A stretch of DNA of 64,000 bases from Helicobacter canis (lineage in GTDB: Bacteria; Campylobacterota; Campylobacteria; Campylobacterales; Helicobacteraceae), in assembly GCF_008693005.1 (NCBI RefSeq), contig NZ_VXKE01000007.1:1-64000 (forward strand). The letters run 5' to 3'. The position numbers and the translations under genes were made by a program. The notes beneath the pieces are model-generated. The model had not been told where the DNA came from. It ran no database searches and saw only the letters and a list, made by a program, of their open reading frames with translations. Shown here piece after piece: positions 1-9,100 of the stretch; positions within the stretch are counted from its first letter, which is position 1, and each line of letters starts with the position of its first letter.

Positions 1-2
1 TT

Positions 3-797
3 ACTTTAAGAAATCTTTTTATAGTCGCATTTTTAAGCGGAGTATGGCACGGAGCTGGGTGGGGCTTTGTGATATGGGGGAGTTTGCACGGGGTGGCAAT
101 GGTGGTGCATAGAATTTATATGCTTTTTTATAAAAAGCTAGATTCTAAGAGTGGGGATTCGGTCTTGGGTAGTCATTCCGCAGATTTTAGGGATTTGGAG
201 ACAACCGCAGACCTCAAGTCTAGCTCTGCCCCCAAATCCCCAAAAAACTACGAAAGCCCCACCGCAATTCCTAGAATCCGTGAAAAAGAAAGCCAAGCTG
301 AGTGTGAAAAATCCGCCCAAATCCTAGAATCCCAGATCAACTCGCCTAAAATTGCTCAAAACAAGGGGTGGTATCTACGCTTTATGCAAACTAGAATCTA
401 TATCCTGCTTTGCTGGATTCTTACTTTTAATTTTATCAATATCGCTTGGGTGTTTTTTAGGGCAGAAAATCTACAAGGAGCGGTGAATTTATTACAGGGT
501 ATGTTTTTTGGCTCTTTGGTGCTGCCTAAAAGCCTAGAATCTCGCCTAGGATTCTTGCAGGGCTATGAGTTTGGCGCGTGGCTTGAGCGCATACAGGGAA
601 GCTCTAGCACAATACTATGGATATTTCTAGCATTTATCCTAGCTCTAGGGTGTCAAAATAGCGTGCAGCTTACAGACTCTCTTGGCAAAAGGGCGGTAAA
701 TATCAAGCTAGCCTTAGCAGGAGTGGCGTTTGTATGGGTGATGTGTGTTAGCCTTGAGAGTAGCTATGTGCCTAAGTTTTTATACTTCAACTTCTAG
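3..797 (+). CDS. MBOAT family membrane O-acyltransferase (AlgI/DltB-like), 3' part
   Basis: The reading frame is open at the left edge, so only the C-terminal part (about 264 residues) is present. It contains the MBOAT signature SGVWHGAGWGFVIWGSLHG with the conserved histidine thought to be catalytic, followed by hydrophobic segments including FNFINIAWVFFRAE, which is typical of the AlgI/PatA/DltB branch. Proteins of this family move acyl groups, usually acetyl, across the inner membrane onto surface polysaccharide or peptidoglycan. The next gene, 13 bases on, is an SGNH-type protein, the usual periplasmic partner. A charged Ser/Pro-rich stretch of about 65 residues between two membrane segments comes from an inserted SADF repeat. 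Substrate is unknown. Confidence 0.85.
   Translation, partial: TLRNLFIVAFLSGVWHGAGWGFVIWGSLHGVAMVVHRIYMLFYKKLDSKSGDSVLGSHSADFRDLETTADLKSSSAPKSPKNYESPTAIPRIREKESQAECEKSAQILESQINSPKIAQNKGWYLRFMQTRIYILLCWILTFNFINIAWVFFRAENLQGAVNLLQGMFFGSLVLPKSLESRLGFLQGYEFGAWLERIQGSSSTILWIFLAFILALGCQNSVQLTDSLGKRAVNIKLALAGVAFVWVMCVSLESSYVPKFLYFNF
153..279 (+). repeat. SADF element, copy 1 (in frame inside MBOAT gene)
   Basis: About 127 bp running from GGGGATTC to CTAGAATCC. It is read in frame as a peptide containing GSHSADFRDLETTADLK and SPKNYESPTAIPRI. Related copies lie at 6029-6149, 41515-41641 and 19988-20113 (minus). The inner parts form a hairpin (GGGATTTGG paired with CCAAATCCC). All four copies use the same frame and orientation relative to the host gene. 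Confidence 0.85.
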
Positions 798-810
798 CTA
801 AAGGATAGCA

Positions 811-1902
811 ATGAAAACATTTGGCAAGAGACAAGTGGCAGTGTATTTTGGCTCAGTGTTTTTAAGCGCGCTAGGGCTTACCCTAGTGGTGTGGGTATGC
901 ACTAGCAGCCCATCTATCCAGCCTATTTTCGCCCATACAGAGCTTTGGCTCAAATACACCTACGCCATAAAAGATACCATAAACGCACGCCCCACGCAAA
1001 GACAAAGGATCATAGTCATCGGCGGCTCTAGCAATCTCTTTGGCTTTAATGGCGCGATGATAGAGGCAAACACAAGCTACACCTTTATCAACTACGGCAC
1101 ACACGGCGGGCTTCCTGCAAACTACCACTTCGACAGGATTATGCAGCGCGCAAGGAGCAGGGACATCATCTTTGTATCGCTAAATTTTGACATTTATGGG
1201 CAGGGCAAGCCCACGCAAGACTTCTGGTATATCACCAATATGCTCTCGTGGGACAAAGAGTATCAGCGATACATTAGCACCCTAGACAAGCTCCAAGCCT
1301 ACGCGCAGCTAAAGATTCTCCCAACCCTTGTGCCGCTAATCCACAGGCAGCTAGTAAGCCAAGCAGAGCTAGAGCAGTTTATACACAAGCAGATCCTAAA
1401 GCCAGATCCCACCCGATCGCCCATATCCTGCCAGAATCCAAACTTCCAAGGCTATAGCTACAAGTCTCTAAGCCCTACGGGGGATTTTTGCTCACAGAGT
1501 GGCTCACTGGTGCTAGACTCTACAAGCCCCTACTTAAGCAAGTATCTGCAGGTATCGGGCTTTTTTATTAGCGAGTATAAAAGGCTAGAGTCTTTTGCCA
1601 AGGCGCGCGATATCAAGCTTTTCCTCCTCTATCCACCCACAATGGAGAACCCACTCTTTAGCCTAGAAGACAAAGAAACCCACGCAAAAATGCACAACCT
1701 ATCCTCCCAGCTAGCTGCGCATAATATCCACTTCGTGGGGGATTTTAGAGACTTTCACTATGAGAGAAAATATTTTTATGACACCCCATATCATCTTAAT
1801 AGCGATGGAGCAAACCTGCGTAGTGCGAGCTTTATCAAGCTGCTATTACAACTAGAGAAGCAAGGACTCATCACGCCAAAATCCCCACCCAAGCCCAAAT
1901 AG
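811..1902 (+). CDS. SGNH/GDSL-like periplasmic protein, partner of the MBOAT acyltransferase
   Basis: This 363-residue protein has an N-terminal membrane anchor or signal segment (AVYFGSVFLSALGLTLVVWV) followed by a soluble domain. The segment IVIGGSSNLFGFNG resembles SGNH block I and DTPYHLNSDG resembles the C-terminal Asp-x-x-His block, so a serine-esterase or acyltransferase fold is likely. AlgI-type MBOAT proteins normally work with such a protein, which puts the acyl group on an extracytoplasmic glycan. The gene starts 13 bases after the MBOAT stop, so the two are probably one operon. The stop codon TAG is part of a TAGATTCTA word. The fold assignment rests on short motifs only. Confidence 0.7.
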   Translation: MKTFGKRQVAVYFGSVFLSALGLTLVVWVCTSSPSIQPIFAHTELWLKYTYAIKDTINARPTQRQRIIVIGGSSNLFGFNGAMIEANTSYTFINYGTHGGLPANYHFDRIMQRARSRDIIFVSLNFDIYGQGKPTQDFWYITNMLSWDKEYQRYISTLDKLQAYAQLKILPTLVPLIHRQLVSQAELEQFIHKQILKPDPTRSPISCQNPNFQGYSYKSLSPTGDFCSQSGSLVLDSTSPYLSKYLQVSGFFISEYKRLESFAKARDIKLFLLYPPTMENPLFSLEDKETHAKMHNLSSQLAAHNIHFVGDFRDFHYERKYFYDTPYHLNSDGANLRSASFIKLLLQLEKQGLITPKSPPKPK

Positions 1903-1922
1903 ATTCTACAAGCTAGAATCTA
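1900..1922 (+). terminator. GATTCTAG-type inverted pair after the SGNH gene
   Basis: TAGATTCTA (1900-1908) and TAGAATCTA (1914-1922) form a 9-bp perfect stem with a CAAGC loop. The stem starts at the stop codon of the upstream gene. No clear T run follows, so termination is inferred from position and structure only. Confidence 0.4.
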
Positions 1923-1970
1923 AGCGCATATATCTGCTAGAATCTAGCATTTACATTTAGGGAGTGAGCG

Positions 1971-3092
1971 ATGAAATATGATGTTGTAATTATTGGCAGT
2001 GGGAGTGTGGGGAGCTTTGCTGGGTATTATGCAAGTAAGCAGGGGCTAAAAGTCTGCCTACTTGATAACTTCCTGCCACCACACTCAAATGGCTCCTACC
2101 ACGGCGACACGAGGATCTTCCGCATAGCCTATGGCGAGGGAGAGAAGTATATCCCGCTATTGCAGCGCGCGTTTAGGCTTTGGGGGGAGTTTGAGCAAGC
2201 AAGTGGGCAGAGAATCTTTGAGCGATGTGGAGTGCTAAACATCGGCGACCCTGCTAGCGAGTTTATGCGCAATGTCGCTAAAAGCAGCAAAGACTTCGCC
2301 CTAAATACAACGCCCCTTAGCCCTAAAGATCTTAGCCAGCTCTATGGGATCAATGTGCCCAGCGATTTTGTGGGGATTTTGGAGAGGGAGACTGGGTTTG
2401 TCTATAGTGATAGAAGTGTGGAGTCTGCTATAAGGCTTGCTTGCGAGCTTGGGGCGCACTTGCTTGTAGCACAAATCACGCGCATAGACAAAAGAGATGG
2501 GATCTACCATATCCACACAGATTCTAGCCAGATCCTAGCAGATAAGATTCTACTAAGTGCGGGGAGCTTTGCTAGTGAGATCCTTAGCGTATGTGAGCTT
2601 GATCTACCAAAAATCCCTGTAAAGCCAAAGCGCAAAATGCTTAATTGGTTTGACTCTAGCTCCTATCAGCTGCGTGATGCTATGCCGGCGTTTATTATGG
2701 AGTTTAATGGGGATCATTTCTATGGATTCCCAGACTTTGGCTCTGGGGTCAAAATCGGGCTTAATGTCTTTGGGCAGGATATTACCACGCGTGATGAGCT
2801 TGGGAGCTTTGGCGATATAGATAGCGATAAGCGTGCCATTAGTGAGCATATCCGCGAGTTTATGCCTCATCTAGGCGAGCTAAGTAAAGGAGCAGTATGC
2901 ACCTATGCGATGACTCCAGATGAAGGCTTTGTCATCGAGTTTATCGACTCTTGTATGCTGTATCTTGGCGGGCTTAGCCACGGCTTCAAGTTTGCTCCAG
3001 CACTTGGGGAGCTAGGCATTAGCGCGCTGCAAAGCGGCGAGCTACCTAGCGAGATTTGCCGGCATTTCTCTCTAGCGCGCTTTGATAGCTAG
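1971..3092 (+). CDS. solA: FAD-dependent oxidase, SolA / sarcosine oxidase family (N-methyl-L-tryptophan oxidase-like)
   Basis: This 373-residue protein begins with a dinucleotide-binding motif, VVIIGSGSVGSFAGYYA, and continues with HGDTRIFRIAYGEGEKY, closely following the E. coli SolA / monomeric sarcosine oxidase pattern. Cys310 in the segment GAVCTYAMTPDEGFVI matches the cysteine that binds FAD covalently in this family. The family oxidises N-methyl amino acids to the free amine, formaldehyde and H2O2. A GGGAGTGAGCGATG start region supports the chosen start. It stands alone between the MBOAT pair and the restriction enzyme gene. The true substrate (N-methyltryptophan, sarcosine or another secondary amine) cannot be told from sequence. 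The TAG stop lies in a CTAGAATC word. Confidence 0.85.
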   Translation: MKYDVVIIGSGSVGSFAGYYASKQGLKVCLLDNFLPPHSNGSYHGDTRIFRIAYGEGEKYIPLLQRAFRLWGEFEQASGQRIFERCGVLNIGDPASEFMRNVAKSSKDFALNTTPLSPKDLSQLYGINVPSDFVGILERETGFVYSDRSVESAIRLACELGAHLLVAQITRIDKRDGIYHIHTDSSQILADKILLSAGSFASEILSVCELDLPKIPVKPKRKMLNWFDSSSYQLRDAMPAFIMEFNGDHFYGFPDFGSGVKIGLNVFGQDITTRDELGSFGDIDSDKRAISEHIREFMPHLGELSKGAVCTYAMTPDEGFVIEFIDSCMLYLGGLSHGFKFAPALGELGISALQSGELPSEICRHFSLARFDS

Positions 3093-3112
3093 AATCTTGC
3101 TTAACATAAAGC

Positions 3113-3118
3113 TATAAT
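3113..3118 (+). promoter_or_regulatory. Putative -10 box of the Type ISP gene
   Basis: A perfect TATAAT lies 48 bases before the ATG at 3167, with no convincing -35 at normal spacing. Weak or absent -35 boxes are common in Helicobacter. Confidence 0.45.
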
Positions 3119-3166
3119 ACCCGCACCAAATCAAGTAGAATCAAGCCAAATCAACAAGGAGAGATA

Positions 3167-6100
3167 ATGTATTTTGAAGACATCATTAGCCAGATTTTTC
3201 AAGAGGACAGCCCGCACGCACAAGGCAGCAAGTTTGAAAAGCTTGTGAAAAAAATCGTGCAAATCGCCAGAGACCTGCCCCATACATTTGATGAAGTGTA
3301 TTTATGGAGCGAGTTTAATGGCAAGTTTCAGCTAAAGCAAGGGGATTTTGGTATCGACATAATGGCAAAAAGCGGCGATGAGTGGGTGGCGATCCAGTGC
3401 AAAGCCTATCAAAAAGACACCCTAGAGCTAGAAGATTTGAAAAACTTCTTAGGCTGCCAAACGCTTCAAAGCAGCGATGGCACGCAGCATTTCCCCATAG
3501 TCCAGCACTATCTTTTCCACACCTGCAAAACCATAAGCAAAAATGTCCAAAAAGCCCTACTACAATGCCAAAATGCCCAGAGTGAGCCAGCCATAGCGTA
3601 TGGATTCTATGAAATTAGTGAGCTTGGGATTGATTGGGGGAGCTGTAAAAATGGCGATATAGAGTCCCTACGCACAAGTGGCAAAAAGCAGCTGCGCCCC
3701 CACCAGAAAGAAGCCCTTGAGAAAATCCACAGCCACTTTATAGAGCAGGGTAATGCTAGGGGCAAGGTCATTATGGCGTGCGGCACGGGCAAAAGCCTGC
3801 TAGCTATCCGCACCATAGATAGCCTAGTGGATTCTGGTGAAATCGCGCTTTTCTTAGCACCAAGCCTAGCCCTAATTGATCAAATGATAAAAGAGTTTCG
3901 CAAGGAGTCCATCTCCCCTAGCTACAAACTCTTTGCCGTGTGTAGTGATAGCAAAGTCGGTGCAGAAAAAGGCAGCGAAGATCTCAACGCACAAGAGCTA
4001 TCACTCGCGCCTACAACTGATCCAAATATGCTAGCACACGCGATAAATGCGATAATTTCTGGGGGGGGGGGGAGCAATGCGCATAGCCTAGAATCTAGCC
4101 CCAAAATTGTCATTTTCTCCACCTACCAAAGCCTAGATGTCATCATAGACTCCCAAAAGCTCTTCAACAAACCCCTTAAAATCATCATAAATGATGAAGC
4201 CCACCGCACCGCCGGTGTGCAAAAGCTCGATGAGACCGGCAATGTCAAAGAAATCAGCGTATGGCAGAAAACCCACGACAACGACCTGCTAAACGCCACC
4301 TACCGCCTCTACCTTACCGCTACGCCACGCATCTTCAGCGACAAGGCGAAAGACAAGCTCGCCAAAGCACGCAAAAACGACAATGCAAGCGAGCTGCTGC
4401 TCTTCTCAATGGATGATAAAAAGCTCTTTGGCAAGGAGATTTACTCTCTTAGATTCTCCCAAGCTATCGATCTTGGGCTTTTGAGCGATTTTCGTGTCAT
4501 CATAAGCTATATCAACGAGAAATACCTAGCCGACTATACCAATAAGCTCACCCAAGCCCAAGAAAGCTCTAGCCTAACCCTAGAAAACGCAGGCAAAATG
4601 GTCGCTTTCACCAACGCTATGAAAAAGCGCAATGTAAGCTTCATCGATGAGCGCGGCAAGCAAGAGTCCTATACAGATACCAATCCTATGCGCAAGGCTC
4701 TGGCATTCCACTCAAGGATTAGCGACTCTACGAGAATGGCTGGGTATTTCAATGGCGAAAAAAGCGTGATTGATAGAGACATAGTTTTCACCCATATTGA
4801 TGGCAAGGATAATGCCAGCACCAAGTCGCATAAGCTCGCTTGGCTTAGTGAAGCCCCTAAGGAAGAAGCGCGCGTGCTAAGCAATGCTAAATGCTTGACA
4901 GAGGGCATTGATGTGCCTAGTCTTGATGCGGTGTGCTTCTTTGACAAGCGGGACTCTGTGGTCGATGTAGTCCAAGCGGTAGGGCGAGCGATACGCAAGA
5001 GTGATGGCAAGAAATACGGCTATATCATTTTGCCTTTAGTGCTAAGTGATGAAGAGATCAAAAGCTATGACAAAACCCTTAAAGGCGATAAATTCAAAAT
5101 CGTATGGCAGACGCTTAAAGCCCTTAGAAGCCACGATGAGCGGCTAATCGATGAAGCTAGGATCAACGAAGTAGTAAGCATTGCAGGTGGTGGTGGTGGT
5201 GAAGTGCCCTTGCCGCAAACAGAGCTTTTCACCCTAAGCGAGCTCTTTAATGAGATGAAAAACGCCGTGCCCAAAAACCTAGGCGACCTGCAGTATTGGG
5301 AAAACTACGCAAGCAAAGTCGGCGATATTATGCAAGCTCTCATACTGCGCATACAAGCCCTGCTAGATTCTAGCCCCGCTATACAGAAGCTCTTTAGCAC
5401 CTTTTGCAAAGCCTTGCAGGGCAACCTAAACGCTAGCTTTAATGAAAACGAAGCCATAGCCCTAGTAGCCCAGCACATCATCACAAAGCCTATTTTTGAG
5501 TGTATATTCCCAAGTCTTGACTTCACCACATTTGACAAAGTCTCTGCCGAGCTAGAGAAGCTCCACACCAAGCTCCTAGAGCAAGGGCTAAACGCCGAGA
5601 CAAAGACACTAGAGAAGTTCTACACCTCCGTGCGCCAGAGTGCCGAGTATGCCAAAAGCGACAAAAGTAAGCAAAGCCTTATCAAAAACCTATACGACAC
5701 ATTATTTAAGCAAGCGTTCAAAAAGACGCAAGAAAAGCTAGGCATAGTCTATACTCCCATTGAAGGCGTGGATTTTATCATTCATTCAACGCAATACCTT
5801 TTGCAAAAGCACTTTGGCAAATCTTTGAGCGATGAGCATATCCACATAGCAGACCCATTTACCGGCACAGGCACATTTATCACCCGCACGATACAAAGCG
5901 GCTATTTAGACTCTAGGCTAGAATCTAAATTTGCCAAAGAGCTGTGGGCAAATGAGATTACACTGCTGGGGTATTACATTGCGCAGATTAACATCGCCAC
6001 CACTTACCACGAAAGACTCATTGCTTTGGGGGATTCAGCTTCGGGTAATCATTCCGCAGATTTTGGAGATTTGGAGGCAACCGCAGACTCTTGCTCTGCC

Positions 6101-9100
6101 CCCAAATCCCCAAAAAACTACGAAAGCCCCACCGCAAATCTTAGAATCCTTGAAGAAGAAAAACAGGCTTCAAAGTCATTGCGAGGCGATACAATCGCCG
6201 AAGCAATCCACAAATCCACGCAAGTGGATTCTAGTGCAAAAATGGATTGCCACGATTCTGCTAGCGCAGAATCTCGCAATGACAAAAATCTAAGCGAGCA
6301 AGCAAAGGATTCTAGGATTTGCGAAAATGCCCAAAGTGTAGCCAACTCACAGGCGGAAGCAAAAGCAGATTCTAAGATTTTGAGTGAGCGTGCAGAATCC
6401 GCACAATCCAAACAAGCACAAAGGCGGCAGGATTTTTGTGATAAAAATGGGGCTTTGCAAGGGCAGACTTGGGAGTTACCTAAAGCGGTAATGACCGCAG
6501 GCTCGCCGCAGCAATCGCCATTTTTAGCCAAAAAGCCAACGCCAGAGATAAAGCTTTTTGATAATCTATTATTTACTGATACTTTCAACACCTACGCCCC
6601 AGACTCCAAAGGCTTCAAAGGCAAGCAAGAAGACCCCAAACTCTTTGATAGCGAGTATTTAGAGAAAAACTACGCCAAAATCCAAGAGTTTAAAAACACC
6701 GAGTTTAAAATCTTCCTTACCAATCCCCCTTACTCCGCTGGGCAAAAAAGCGGCAACGACAACAACAAAAACGAAAGCTACCCCTTTATGGATAGCCGTA
6801 TAGCAGAGTCCTATGTCGCCTTAACCAAAGCCCAGAAGTTTAAATACGACTCTTTCAAATACGCTATCCGCTTTATGAGCGATAGGATAGGAGAGAGCGG
6901 GGGGATTATAGGCTTTATCACTAATGGGAGCTTTATAGATGGGAAAAGCGATGATGGTTTGCGCGCGTGCTTGGCAGATGAGTTTGACTATATCTATATC
7001 ATCAATCTACGCGGTGATATAAACAAGAATATGCAGGATAAAAATAGCGGCGAGGGGCAAAACTTCTTTGGTAACGCTTCTAAAACCCCTGTGGCGATAT
7101 GCTTTTTTGTCAAACTAGATTCTAGTATGGATTGCCACGCAACCGCTACCGCGCTTGCTCGCAATGACGATAAAAAAGTGGATTCTAGTGGCAAAACTCG
7201 CAATGACAGAAATCTAAGCGACTCTGCAAAGGATTCTAGGATTTGCGATGAGAAATCGGGGCTTTGCGAATCGACACAAGGGCGCGCACTTGGCGTGCGT
7301 AACCGCAGTGGCGATGAAGCAATCGCCGATTTATCGCGCAAAGCCGAATCCACCAGCAAAAAGCCAAAACCAAAACCAAGCAAAGCCAAAATATATTACT
7401 ACGACATCGGCGACAACCTCTCCACCCAGCAAAAGCGCAACATCATAGCCAACCTCCACAGCATACAATCCCTAGAATCTCAAGGGCTTTTCACTCTCAT
7501 CACGCCAAACAAAGACTATGACTGGATAAACCAGCGCGATTATAGCTTTATGGCTTTTATGCCAATGGCAAATAAAAAGCTTAAAGAAGTCCCCCTACAA
7601 GCAATCCCACAGCTAAAAAATAGAGACAAAATCGATGCCGAAGTCTTTGCAGAAAATTATGTGGATATGTTTGAAATGTTTTCTATGGGCGTGGTGAGCA
7701 ATAGAGATAGCTGGGTCTATAACTTCTCTGCTAAAAGCCTAGAATCCACTATGACAAGAATGATAGACAACTACAATGCCCAAGTAGAGAAGCACAAAGC
7801 AGATTCTACCTATCAGCCCATAATCGATGACACTAAAATCAAATGGACACGCTCCCTAGAATCTAGCTTTAAAAAAGGCTTGATATTTGACTTTAATGAA
7901 GCAGGGGAGATTATAGAGTGTGCTTACCGCCCCTTTACCAAATGCCACCTCTATCTGGCAAAGCATTTCAATGAAATGCTTTGCCAAATGCCACAGCTTT
8001 TCCCCGCGCCACGCACACAAGAGATAGAAATTTTGGACTGCGAAGCGGGCTTTAGCAAGAGTGCCAGAGACTTCTATGCCACTCATCGCTACTTGCCAAA
8101 TATGGCGATATGTATTTTTGGTGGTGAAAATAGCAATTTTACTGCGTTAATGACAAAAATAATAAGGAGCAATGACGCACAAACCCAAACCCAATGCTTC
8201 CCGCTCTACTACTATGAGCGAGTAGAATCTAGCGTAGAAAATGGGCAGATGACTATGGACTATGACTTGGTAGAATCTATGGATTGCCACGATTCTGCTA
8301 GTGCAGAATCGCGCAATGACAAAAATCTAAGCGAGCAAGCAAAGGATTCTAGGATTTGCGATGAGAAATCGGGGCTTTCAAGCGATTGGCAAGGGAGTTA
8401 CCTTAGCGGTAATGACCGCCGACAATCGCGCAGAATCCACGATTTATCGCGCAAAGCCGAATCCACCAGCAAGGCTACTGCCTACTATAAACGCAAAGAC
8501 GCTATCCGCGATGAAGCCCTAGCATTTTTCCAAGCCGCTTATAATGACAGCACGATAAACAAAGAGGCGATGTTTTACTATATCTATGCCATTTTGAACC
8601 ACAAAGATTACATCGCCAAATACAAAGACAATCTCTCCAAAATGCTCCCTAGAATCCCGCTTATGCAGGACTTCTGGGGCTTTGTGGCAAGCGGCAGGGC
8701 ATTAGCACAGCTGCATTTAGACTATGAGAGCTTCTGCGATGTAGCGTCTATGAGCGTGGCTTGCGGTGCGTTTGCCTGCCTAAAGGGTGATAGAGACACC
8801 GCGAGCAAGGATCAAGGCAGCTTGTTTGAGCAAGAGAGCAGGGAAAAGGCTAGGCAGGACATAGCCCAGCTAGGTGATGGCGACTTCACGCTAATCAAGC
8901 CCATACACTTCCTAGCCAAAGGCTATAAACACACCATAATCTTTAACGACAAGCTAAGCATAGTCAATATCCCTGCCGCCGCCCACCGCTACCAAGTCAA
9001 TGGCAAAAGTGCCATAGAGTGGATACTCGATCGCTACAAAATCAGCACCGATAAAGCAAGCGGCATAGTCAATGACCCAAATCTCTATGAAAGCACAAGC

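Noticed and set aside
138-320. Minus-strand open frame over the start of the MBOAT gene
   Set aside because: It is the reverse frame of the SADF element; similar shadow frames occur at the other copies (for example near 6118-6591 and 19932-20255).
5186-5200. GGT x5 microsatellite in the Type ISP gene
   Set aside because: A trinucleotide repeat changes only the number of glycines, so it cannot switch the frame; not counted as a phase-variation tract.
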